Shown: positions 1-8,654 of the stretch, in pieces
Layout: each line of letters begins with the position of its first letter
Position numbering within the stretch: the first letter of the stretch is position 1
NCBI GenBank assembly: GCA_023627715.1
Contig: JAMAHW010000178.1
Location: forward strand, 1-24,416
Reading direction: 5' to 3'
Source of the DNA: Periconia sp. R9002
Lineage: Eukaryota; Ascomycota; Dothideomycetes; Pleosporales; Periconiaceae
DNA: 24,416 nt
Translations under genes and position numbers: made by a program
Notes under the pieces: generated by a model
What the model was told of the DNA's origin: nothing
The model's input: the letters and a program-made list of their open reading frames with translations, nothing else
The model's database searches: none

Positions 1-103
1 TATGAAGTGGGAGTAAGTGCTTGATTGATTGAGGTCCGACTCAGGGAACCGGACGGACTATATAGCTTCCAATCATCTAGTCACGTGACCGCGTCCCAAC
101 AGT
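1..103. repeat. Left terminal inverted repeat
   Basis: Bases 1-103 match the reverse complement of 24314-24416 at 101 of 103 positions. The mismatches are at 78 (T here, C in the other copy) and 96 (C here, T in the other copy). Similarity stops at base 104. The repeat begins with TA followed by TGAAGTGGGAG, holds a TTGATTGATTGA run and, at 80-89, the perfect palindrome GTCACGTGAC. Two differences in 103 bp suggest either recent activity or maintenance by gene conversion. Confidence 0.97.
80..89. promoter_or_regulatory. Palindrome GTCACGTGAC in the left TIR
   Basis: A perfect 10-bp palindrome with a CACGTG core, conserved in the right TIR at 24328-24337. Subterminal palindromes can be transposase binding sites. 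CACGTG is also the core bound by fungal bHLH/bZIP regulators. The function here is inferred only from position and symmetry. Confidence 0.5.
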
Positions 104-263
104 GCAGAGGCCGCCCGATCAAAACACCAAGTAGATTTCTACAATTCTAGTGGATAGGATCAATTTATAAGCCTTATAGAGCTCTCCACCAAAAAACCTC
201 GCGATAATACCTATTGTTGCAGGTCCTGCAGCCTCAAAAAGCTAGCTGAGCTTTTGGTGTTCA

Positions 264-294
264 GCGTGCATTGACCCGTGGCGTGCATTGACCC
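264..294. repeat. Short tandem duplication inside the OrsD fragment
   Basis: The 14-mer GCGTGCATTGACCC occurs twice in direct orientation, at 264-277 and again from about 281. It lies where the OrsD reading frame loses recognisable similarity and may mark a rearrangement that truncated the gene. Confidence 0.6.
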
Positions 295-325
295 ACGCGC
301 CACGGTAGGGGGGTTCGGCGCATTG

Positions 326-342
326 CGCGCACGGACACGGTA
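326..342 (+). repeat. 17-bp direct repeat, copy 1
   Basis: CGCGCACGGACACGGTA occurs here and again, identical, at 2345-2361. The two copies bracket the pogo C-terminal fragment. Both lie next to GC-rich repeated half-units, so they may be remains of one subterminal repeat family. Confidence 0.6.
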
Positions 343-621
343 TGTACAGTCTGGACACAACAGTCCGTGGTGTATAGGGAGGTGCGGTAAGGCAAGCTGC
401 CCCGCAGGCGGCAATTGGAAGCAGGCTGAGTCTGGGTCGACCGGAGACCTGAGCATGAGCTCTTCAACCAGTAGCGTCTGCGCCCTCTTGGAACAGCCAA
501 GACCTGGGTGATCAGCGTGGAAGCGCGTGAGGTGGGCCAGATAGTGCTTGGGCCTGACCCCCATGCCGTACGGAATACATATCCATGTTCGATAGTCTGT
601 GAGGTAGTAGAAAAGGTCCAT

Positions 622-1250
622 AATAATGCTGTCAGATATGATGCTCGCATGCGATGAATTTTTTTTTTATTTGGTGATGATTCTTTGTTGATTGATTGAT
701 CGTTCTATGTTCATGTCTGCCAATTCTCTCTCGTTGACTTTTACCCCTGGGCTAGTGCGATCAGTGCTGTGGTCCCTGCTCGATTGTGCAGATCCGACCT
801 CAACGCACGCGTTCTATCTGACAAATGCAATAGGCATGTAGCAGTAGGTATTTGAGGATAGAACGCCTTAGCTACTCGATGTAGACAGCTATATAAGAGA
901 TCACGCTCGACGCTACTAATGATAAAGAAGATGGCTGGGCTGTAATTTCCCCCTTACTCGTTGTCCGCTCCCTTGCCGCGTCTTCCAGAGGGAGCGGCGC
1001 AGCTAGAAGAGATGTAAGCTATACGTCTAATACTTAGTCGCGGTAGTTGCAAGATACTTCGACCGTTTTTTAAGTACTATCTCTTAGATACAATACCTAG
1101 TGCGTAACTTGTTCTACTGCACGATACACTAGAGATCGATGCACGTAAAAGCTCACAGGTAGTTTGGTGAGGCGAGGCACGGACCGGGTCGATAGCCAAA
1201 CGTCGCCAATCAGCGACCGAGAAACGGGAATGGGGGTCGAGTGGATTTGC
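622..1250. other. Non-coding left arm
   Basis: No credible gene. It contains a T-rich run near 660-670, a GTTGATTGATTGAT stretch near 687 that echoes the TTGATTGATTGA of the TIR, and a 10-bp inverted repeat (GCGTTCTATC at 809-818 and its complement at 857-866). It reads as decayed transposon DNA. Confidence 0.5.
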
Positions 1251-2207
1251 GATTAATACTCTAGGGTGCATAGGCCCCCTTCGGATCCCAAAGGAGCATG
1301 ACCCTAATTCCTTTGCGCATAACTGTCAGAGCTTACAAATCACCTCCACAGAAGCCAAGGCCTAGTTCCTATCACCAAAGGTGATTTCTTCCCTCTATTC
1401 TGGCCTGCATGGAAGGCTTCCTTCAAGGAATCAACTATCCTTAGCTCTTTTGAATCAACGGGTATCTCACCACCTGATCCTACTCCTATCCTCAATAGGT
1501 TCGCCCATGATCAGGACTCGGGTCATAGCTCCTCATCAGGACTCAGCGATCATGACTGGCGAAAGATGGATAGGCTGGTGCGATCAGCTGTCAAGGATCA
1601 GGGTAGTCAGGAGGCTCAGAAGCTACGCCAATCACTCCATCACCTATCTAACCAAAATGAGCTGCTCAAGCTTGAGATAGAGGGGATAAAGCAGGTCCTA
1701 TCTACTAGGCAGAAGCGTAGGAAGAAGGGCAAGACTCTAGACCTCCAGCAGAGGGAGGAGTATCATGGTGGAGCAGTCTTCTGGTCACCTAGAAAGGTGA
1801 GGGAGGCACGCACACGTCAATCGATCAGGGAGCAGGAGGAGAAGGATCAACAGCTTCAAAAAGCAGACAGAGCAGAGCTTAAGAAGGCAGCTAAGCTATA
1901 TAAGGAGAAGATTCAGCAGGAGAAGCGTGTTGCGCGTGAGGCGGCTAGAAAGGAGAAGGAGAAGGAGAGGGCTAAAAAGGCAGCTCAGCGCGCTGCCCAG
2001 AAGTCTGCCTGTGACACTAAAAAGGTTCTACAACTATCCCAAAAGGGTAAAAGAAAGGCCTCTCAGGCACTTCTACAGAGAAGAAAGCGTCAGAAATGTG
2101 TTGTTAATACTGTAGATACTGGGGAAGCCTTAGAGGGCGCATCTGCCACCCCAGCAATCTCTACGCGCCGGGGCCGCAGCGTCAAGCTTCCTGATAGATA
2201 CAAATAG
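1251..2207 (+). pseudogene. pogo/Fot1-type (DDE) transposase, C-terminal fragment
   Basis: An open frame from about 1322 to the stop at 2205-2207 matches the C-terminal part of fungal pogo-family transposases: SQGLVP-(x)TKGDFFPLFW, then FESTGI, DRLVR.AVKD, LQQREEYHGGAVFWSPRKVREAR, a long Lys/Glu/Ala coiled coil with KLYKEKI and EEKRVARE-like blocks, QLSQKGKRKAS, and a closing RGR-x-VKLP tail. A weaker stretch upstream (near 1255-1320) looks like the GCxGPL segment before it, but is frameshifted and ends in a stop at about 1319. The HTH/CENP-B DNA-binding domain and the DDE catalytic core are missing, so it cannot act as a transposase. It reads inward from the left end, the opposite polarity to that expected if it were the continuation of the right-end fragment. 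Confidence 0.85.
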
Positions 2208-3200
2208 TACAAATTAATCGCAGCTATCAGCTTTGTACTCGGCCGGAAAATCTTATAATAATATCAATTGTGGGTGGCTCTATCGCCTCATCTCTAGTAG
2301 AGCGTTTATGTTGTTCGCCGGGCGTCACGCGAATCCGGGCGTCACGCGCACGGACACGGTAGCTACTAAATATTATATCATCTCGCAAAGCCCCTACTAC
2401 ATGACAGTTCGAAGCTCTAGAGGTTAACGATCATAGGGGCTTTTGAGGAGTTGTAGTTGGTAGATTCTTTAAAGCAGCAGCCCTAGACGTAGTACTGAGA
2501 TAGCACAGTGAAAGTGGAGTAGTTCGCTTACGCATCATCGTAGGATGCAGTCGTGCGAGGCGGTAGTTTGTGTTGCCACCTGTCGCACTGGTCGCGTGTG
2601 TTAAGCGAACAGTGAAAATTGTGTGAAAAATGAAGAGGCACGAATATGAGGAGAATGTATTGTGCTTTTGTGTGTGTCTTGTATGTATGTATGTAGATGT
2701 GAGATTTTCTCTTGTATGTGCTATAGTGAGGAAAGGTGCTTTTATGTGCCTCGCGACAGCTATCATGTGATGGTTGATTCCCGAGCCAATGAGCTTCCAC
2801 CAGGTGGATCTAGCCTGCGACACCCTGCATGGGGTCTTGTGCCTGGGCCGAATGCCGCGCAAGAGAAGGAGAGGGAGCGATTAGAACGACAAGAATCATG
2901 AAAGGCAAGCCTATGAAATCTCGGGAGCTGGATCTGTTATTTGAATTTTGATTTTCTCCAATGTTTGCTTCACCCTCTGAATAAAGTGGAGAACCCGTAT
3001 TCTTTGTGGCTCTTGGTGTCTAAGACTACGAACACACAAAGCAGGGCGTGCTAGGCTTCTACGCAGATAGATAGATGCATGAAAACAGTTGTAGAGAAGC
3101 TAGCCAAGTGCCAGGCTTGTAAACTATTAGATTACATGCAATATATGTTGCGCTAACCCGCTAATCGGATTGAAGCTTCCAGGACAAACCACTACTTTGT
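2208..3200. other. Non-coding region between the pogo remnant and sulfatase 1
   Basis: Contains the end of the pogo remnant (GC-rich half-repeats 2317-2361), a short GTAT microsatellite near 2680-2696 and AT-rich sequence. ORFs here are low complexity with no recognisable domain. The part next to 3200 would hold the 3' UTR and terminator of the leftward sulfatase 1 gene. Confidence 0.5.
2345..2361 (+). repeat. 17-bp direct repeat, copy 2
   Basis: Identical to 326-342. It follows a tandem GGGCGTCACGCG-type half-repeat (2317-2348) just downstream of the pogo fragment, as expected for the subterminal part of a pogo element. Confidence 0.6.
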
Positions 3201-5260
3201 TCAGCTGCCTCGGCCTGAGGAGCGAAGCACCCAATCCTGGCCTTTGTCCAATTCGTCTGCAGTAAGCTCCCTAGTGTTTCGCATAATCTCTTCGAGCGTG
3301 ACATGACGCTGTTCCTGGGTTCCTTGAGGAGTTTCATTCTCAGGAACCATGGGCGCGAACTTTTTACTGGGACTCAGTGCCGCTGTGGAATTCTTGTTCT
3401 CATATAAGTATTCTCCGGCTCCAGGTGGCCAGAAAGGCGCTTCGTTGGCAGTACTTTGAAAACCAAGGCATCGCGCTATGTTGACTTTCGGGAAAGCGGC
3501 AAAATGTTGATCGTAAATTGGGTCCATTGCATCTTTCAGGGTGCTGACCGCGGGCAACGTCGAATTTGCCATCAAGACCGTCCATGGGTTCTGGCAAACG
3601 TTGGTCGAACAAGACTTTTGGACCAAGAGCATTGCGTTGAGTCGATGGAGCAATTTTTCGGTCTCGGCGTCCGGATTGCGTGCAAGATTCTTCAGTTCGT
3701 ATGGGTCGTCATTGGTGTTGTAGAGTTCTAGTTCGTTGCTGTAGCACCAATGTGTGTACAAATATGCGAAGTGCTCGCCCACGATGCGCAGAGATTTGTA
3801 GGTGGCATTTTGGGACTTGACACCGTCGGGCATGAAGACGCCATTTGAGCCCCAATATTCGATATTGAGAACTTCGACATTGTTACCGTCTCCTGTACCT
3901 GCGCACTTTGCGTTTGGGTCTTTCCATTGCTGAAGGAGGCTTCGGCCGTCGAGTAAGGTGGGGCGGTCCTCCTTTGGTACGCCAGCAATGTCTAGGAAAG
4001 TTGGAGCCATGTCGATGAACGAACTTGGCATTGAGGTCTTTGAGCCGGGTTGGATGCCAGGCCCTCGCACAACAAATGGAAGATTGGTATCCTCAATGAA
4101 CGCTGTTGCTTTCCCCGCGGCCATCCGATGGTTACCAAGATGGTAGCCGTTATCTGAGGAAAATACAACTAAGAGTAGTCAGCGGAAGTGCTTTGTGAGC
4201 GCGCTCTCAATGCGCTTAGCGTACCGTAAGTATTGTCTAAGACATTGTTCTCTTCAAGTTTCTTCAACAAGTCTGCGAGCATCTCATCAATGCCTTGCAA
4301 AGCTTGTACTCTACGTCTGTATTCCGAGTCTGCCCAGGTGACGTTCCCTTCGTTCATGAAAGGGATATCTTTGATCCACCCGCCAACATTAGATTGCACT
4401 TCATCTGAGGGATTGAAGTTAGGAAGTCTTGGTGCAGCAATGTCTGGAAACAGATCCATATGGCGTTGACAAGGAACAGTCTTTTGTGTTTCATCATCAG
4501 CATGGGGAGCCGTGGGCGATAGGAATAGGAAGAATGGGTCTTCGCCGTCAATCAATGTTTGAAGCCGAGAGAGAGCTTTTGTACGAATGATATCAGTCTG
4601 ATGGTAACCATGATACGACAATGGATGTTCTCCATTGATGGACATCACCACATTGTTTGGCGTTGTCTGATAGGGCTCCATGAGGTACTCGATATGATCC
4701 CATCCTGCGGGAGGGATATTCCAGTTCATTAGATTGACGCCATTCAAAAATTTTCCGATATCTATGCAAGTCAGTTGAGTGAACTGGGAGAATTCGGAGC
4801 TATATACACTCAGTCCTGTAGCCAGCTTTCTTCATCCAGTGAGGAATGTAATCGTGAACCTGACCAGAAAGCATGAATTTCTCATAGTTGCCCCTGCCAT
4901 ATGATTCAGCGAATGTCTGTAAAGCATGAAACGGTGTAGTAAATACCCTGGAGAAAATACATGAGTGACATTAGTGTTATGTGCCGCTTGCCCACGTAGA
5001 AGTGTGACTCGGCTAGGACAACACTGCGCACTCGTCGTGAAGTGGTTTGTCGCTTCCAAACCCTTTGCAATCATTTCTTTTTGCAGTGTTTCCATATATT
5101 CCATGGACCCGAGCCTCCGGTCCTGGTCGTCGCTCAACAGGAACACAATATTGGGCATTTCCTCTGTCGGTGATTTGCATGCTGAAGGCTTCTTCTCTGC
5201 CGATGCAATGCACAATGAGGACAGCCCCAGCAGCGAAGTAGCAATACTCCTGTAAAACAT
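3201..5260 (-). CDS. Secreted arylsulfatase 1 (GNS-like, formylglycine type)
   Basis: Four exons on the minus strand: 5260-4947, 4893-4808, 4761-4225 and 4168-3201, with introns of 53, 46 and 56 nt. All junctions are GT-AG and in phase, giving 634 residues. Residues 1-20 form a signal peptide. The metal-binding SDDQD is near 43-47. The sulfatase signature CCPSR is at 80-84, with C80 the cysteine converted to formylglycine. RGQAAHNTN, PGGNYEKF, GKFLNG, the SPTAPH histidine segment and SSDNGYHLG follow in family order. The DDQD, CCPSR and GKFLNG set is that of fungal arylsulfatases related to animal N-acetylglucosamine-6-sulfatase. Inferred role: hydrolysis of sulfate esters on extracellular sugars. 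It needs a formylglycine-generating enzyme from the host. It is a paralogue of the gene at 18961-21126 and looks intact. Confidence 0.93.
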
Positions 5261-5324
5261 AATTGATACAAGGTGAAATTTCAGGCCAAGAACGAAACAA
5301 CTACTAGTATCAGTACGATCAATC

Positions 5325-5334
5325 CTTTATATCA
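5325..5334 (-). promoter_or_regulatory. TATA-like element of sulfatase 1
   Basis: On the minus strand this reads about GATATAAAGG, some 65-75 bp upstream of the sulfatase 1 ATG. Position and sequence fit a TATA box, but the transcription start is not known. Confidence 0.45.
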
Positions 5335-5458
5335 TGATTGCGGCGAATATCTTGCTTAGTAGGTACGACTTTGATGTGCCGATGTATGCTGTCGCTACAA
5401 AACCATTGAATCCATGCTGTTCCCCGCAATTTTCGGGTGTGGTCAAATGTATGGGGTA

Positions 5459-5473
5459 TCGGCAGTCGGTCGG
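5459..5473 (+). promoter_or_regulatory. Shared CGG-rich motif, site A (upstream of sulfatase 1)
   Basis: TCGGCAGTCGGTCGG, about 200 bp upstream of the sulfatase 1 start. Close copies lie in the other three intergenic regions that serve cluster genes (8314-8328, 16280-16294, 18658-18672). Spaced CGG triplets are the usual recognition elements of Zn2Cys6 regulators, and the cluster encodes one. Binding is inferred. Confidence 0.6.
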
Positions 5474-5502
5474 ATTAACTCATTGAGGCTAGCGAACTGG
5501 AT

Positions 5503-5512
5503 CGGATGTCCG
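5503..5512. promoter_or_regulatory. CGG-N4-CCG inverted triplet
   Basis: CGGATGTCCG, an inverted CGG pair with a 4-nt spacer about 245 bp upstream of sulfatase 1 and 30 bp from motif site A. Inverted CGG pairs are a known Zn2Cys6 site type, but a single short site may be chance. Confidence 0.35.
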
Positions 5513-6185
5513 GTAATCTTCTTATGCCGATATCCGCCTAACATGGAAAATATGGATTCAGCTGAAAATCCCCCTCCTCACAGTGAACGCACGGCAAAGC
5601 CAAAACAACTCCAAATATCCATTGTAAACAAATACACCAACGTCAAACTAGGAAGTGGCAACACATGACATGAAGATAGGCAGTCCTGTGGCTTTGTTGA
5701 GTTGTTCCTGCAAGATATTCTATTACTTGTCACTTAGGATTATCGCTTCAGAACCACCAGCAAAATTTGACCCTTTGTGTATTTGTCTCACAACTACAAC
5801 GCATGTGTATTGGGCTCTGATGGGTATCCAAGTTTCTGTTTTGTGCCCACTTTCATTATGGTAGTTACAGCACGGCAACCGCTTGGGAATTGTTTCAAGA
5901 GTACTTGCGGCTCCCTCCAATATATCACAGGAATTCCAACCTCCAAAACAGCGATATATAAGGGTAGTGCGGGTTATGAGATCTCAGAATGGACAAGATA
6001 CAAATACATTTTCGTATATTGAAATGTGACCTTGAACAGTCTGCTGGGGCGTATGATACACAGAGATATACAAGACCAGCTTCTCGAACAATATATGTGA
6101 TTGCTACTAAAGTACTATTCAACCCTAAGATTGTCCTCTCACTTGTGCAAAGAGTCGATCAACTGCGGCTCAGCGAGGCCTCACT

Positions 6186-8016
6186 CTAGGTGATCTCTAC
6201 ATCAATGTGCGTAGCAGACTGCTTAAGATCCTCGTCAACACTCTGTGTGTCGATTCGCTCGTCGGTGTTCTGTTTTTTCACCCTGAATTTCTTGGTGAAC
6301 ACTATCGCGCTGTTAGTTACCTGATGTTCCGCACTCGAAGACGTTGGAAAAAGAATGTTCTCATGCAAGGCTAGTGAAAAAAGAGAAATTGGCGCTTACA
6401 TTCATTCATTTCCTCCAGGGACATGCCCTTGGTCTCAGCGATGCAAAACCAAACGAAGATAACAAGGGCATAGTTAAAAATGGCAAACATGACGAAGGTC
6501 TTCCAACCCAAGTTTGTTACCGCATGGGGCGTAGCCTGTGAGAAGGCGAAGTTGAATAGCCACTGGGTAGCCGTGCCGATTGCGACACCTGCTTCACGCG
6601 TGCGACCTGTGAGTATCTCTCCCATGTAAACCCACGGGACTGGACCCCAAGAGATGTTATAGCTCATAGCTTCCAGATAGATCATGGTCAAGGATGCGAT
6701 CGATGGCGAGGTGAGACCAGCTGTCGGATTGGGCGGGAAGGTGGCGGTAAGCACAGCTACAATGAGCATGTACGTGCCCATGAGACAAGCACCAAGTAGA
6801 AGTGAGCCGCGGCGTCCCAACTTCCAATCAACGAGGAAAAGCAGGAAGAAAAGACAAGCAATGACCTTTACGAAACCGAAGAATCCCGTGAGCAGCAGTT
6901 TATCTTGGCCTGCACCAACGAGGCTGAAGATTTGTGGAGCATCTACACAGTATCGTCAGAATGGTACTACCAAACAGAAATACTTAGACTTACAGTATGC
7001 CAGAGAAGTGTTTCCAGTAAGCTGAACACCTATGGTTTTGCGACAAAAGTTAGCTATGATCTGAATTGAAGTCTGGCTAGAACTGACCAATCTGCAATGC
7101 AATGATAAGGAAGAGACGGTATCGGTTGACAGGCTGGAGCAGTTCTTTCCATGTCACGCCCTCTTTGATGCGATTTTCCTCGTCGATGCTGTTCATAATT
7201 TCCGCGAACCTATGATCAGATCAGTACGAGAGCTTTCCGCGTCACGAGCAGCGGTCTACTTACTCTTCCTGTACCTCAGGTGTGTCTCCTCCGCGCACCC
7301 AAATAAGAGATTGCATAGAATCCTCACGACGGCCCGTTTTGGCGAGCCACCTGGTGCTTTCCTTGGTCAAAAGCATGCCGAAACCTAGAATTGTTCCGGG
7401 CACAAGCTGCAAGCCGACTGGCAACTGCCACTGAAGGCTATTATCTTTGTCGATGTGTTTCTCAGCTGCGTAATCAACCCAATAAGAGGTCATAACTCCC
7501 ATTGTGAAGAAGAACTGGAACATGCTTCCCAACATGCCACGAATGTTCTTTGGCGCCATCTCGGCCGAGTACATGGGAACGATCACAGTGGCCATTCCGA
7601 CACCGATACCGGAAATAACACGAGCGACATAGAAAGCAGCGAGAGAGTGCGTATTGATTGTCTGTATAACAGCACCGATGTTGAAAATACAGGACGCGAG
7701 GATTAGAGACCAACGACGACCAAATTTGGCGGTGAATGGCCAGATAAAGAAGCACGAAAAGAAAGCTACACGTGGGAGTGAGCGTACGATGGCAGATTCC
7801 TGGACATGTTTGAAACTTACCACCGGCTTGGAGCAGACTAGTTGAATTTGAACCGACTGATGCGCGCTGTGCAGTAGAGTAACGATAATCTCTTTGAAAA
7901 CTAGGAAAGGTCAAGATGCCGCCCACGATTCCGGTGTCGTAGGCAAATAAGAATGAACCAATGCAACACAAAGCTACGAGGTAGATCGCTCGGAAGAGCC
8001 CCAAGGCTTGGGACAT
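6186..8016 (-). CDS. MFS sugar transporter (sugar porter family)
   Basis: Six exons on the minus strand: 8016-7821, 7765-7264, 7209-7090, 7029-6994, 6942-6400 and 6301-6186. Intron 5 (98 nt) has a CTAAC branch-point sequence just before its AG. The product is about 504 residues with the sugar-porter (PF00083) pattern: FAYDTGIVGG near the start, FGRRWSL, RVISGIGVG followed by PMYSAEMAPKNIRG, ESTRWLAKTGR, a QLTGNTSLAYYAPQIF segment, LGRRGSL, a PWVYMGEI segment and a final AETKG. Role: plasma-membrane uptake of a sugar, presumably the monosaccharide or small sulfated sugar released outside the cell. It is divergent from sulfatase 2 and shares its 638-bp promoter. By coordinates exon 3 is two bases too short to keep the frame between the conserved KEL and QPVNRYR segments (near 7139-7141). 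This could be a real lesion or a reading slip on my part. Confidence 0.88.
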
Positions 8017-8313
8017 TCTGGCTGGAACTGTGGAGTGTGGGAATGAGATGGAAGGTGAAATATCACGCTTTCAGATGAGGTGGATGTCGCGATACTCGCC
8101 AGAAGTACGCGTTATGGGATTATAACTTGAGAGAGCGGCTGGATTGACTCGTGAAGAAGCAATAGTCAGAATTTCATCTCCATCTTAGGGTATGTGCTGT
8201 TGCGTGATCCGAAAGGCCTACGCAGGACGGTAGCGTGTCTTGGGAAAATGAGACGGAGGATTAGTTGGAGTCTAGTAGCGTGGGGCCCCAGACTAAGATC
8301 CAAAGTAGTAAAC

Positions 8314-8328
8314 CCGGCCGACTGCCGA
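8314..8328 (-). promoter_or_regulatory. Shared CGG-rich motif, site B
   Basis: On the minus strand TCGGCAGTCGGCCGG, 14 of 15 bases identical to site A. It sits about 300 bp from the transporter start and 327 bp from the sulfatase 2 start, well placed to act on both. Confidence 0.6.
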
Positions 8329-8577
8329 ACGCCACAGTCGCTGGGCGTGTTGCCGCACATCAGGATCCAGATATCGGATGCAAACTACTGGAAGACGACG
8401 GCAGATACCGGTGGGCCAGTGGTGGGCTAGCTCCTGGCAGCAGCTCACGTGGGAATTTAGGGTCAATCGTTGTGGGGTCACCGTGTTTCGAATGGACTGA
8501 TGTTTCTCCCAGATGTGAAATCATCGAAAATTCCTTGCGCGCTTCGTCCCTCTCATAACCATCGGCCATCTCCAAGT

Positions 8578-8621
8578 GGATCGTGAGTTTCGCAACACAA
8601 TCGCACTTTGCGAAACGATCC
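8578..8621 (+). promoter_or_regulatory. Imperfect hairpin or dyad in the sulfatase 2 leader
   Basis: GGATCG (8578-8583) and TTTCGCAA (8588-8595) pair with TTGCGAAA (8608-8615) and CGATCC (8616-8621): 14 base pairs with one 4-nt bulge and a 12-nt loop, ending 33 nt before the ATG. In DNA it could be a dyad operator. If transcribed it would form a stable leader hairpin. Function unknown. Confidence 0.5.
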
Positions 8622-8654
8622 GTTCCCTCCTAAACACAACTGTGCCGAGCCAAC

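Larger units (their letters stand above)
211..621 (-). pseudogene. OrsD/DUF3505-type zinc-finger protein, N-terminal fragment
   Basis: A 136-residue ORF starting at an ATG (complement of 619-621) and running outward to a stop about 108 bp from the left TIR. It resembles the OrsD/DUF3505 zinc-finger domain of fungal proteins, many of them linked to helicases or transposons: an aromatic-rich start, a C-x-P-x-G segment, then HYLAHL...H and, about 50 residues on, CPDC. In the first finger the usual second cysteine of the CxxC pair appears as tyrosine (CIPYG). After the CPDC finger the match is lost in a stretch with duplicated GCGTGCATTGACCC units. Full-length relatives are much longer, so this is probably a decayed fragment. 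The family call rests on pattern memory. Confidence 0.5.
5261..6185. other. Intergenic region between sulfatase 1 and the transporter
   Basis: About 0.9 kb with no credible gene. The left part is the upstream region of sulfatase 1 and carries two CGG-type sites (5459-5473 and 5503-5512). The right part would contain the 3' UTR of the leftward transporter gene. ORFs here are short and lack domains. Confidence 0.6.
8017..8654. promoter_or_regulatory. Divergent promoter between the transporter and sulfatase 2
   Basis: 638 bp separate the two divergent start codons. It contains CGG-rich motif site B (8314-8328) near the middle and a strong dyad close to the sulfatase 2 start (8578-8621). No credible gene lies inside. 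One shared control region would couple import with intracellular desulfation. Confidence 0.65.

Noticed and set aside
809..866. 10-bp inverted repeat as MITE ends or a hairpin RNA
   Set aside because: Short arms with a 38-nt spacer and no flanking duplication; can be chance.
2431..2862. 143-codon frame on the minus strand
   Set aside because: Low-complexity, His/Thr-rich translation overlapping a microsatellite; no domain.
6371..6399. 29-nt intron in the transporter joining LEEMNE to SLHENI
   Set aside because: Too short for a fungal intron. The 98-nt alternative with a CTAAC branch site and in-frame join is better.
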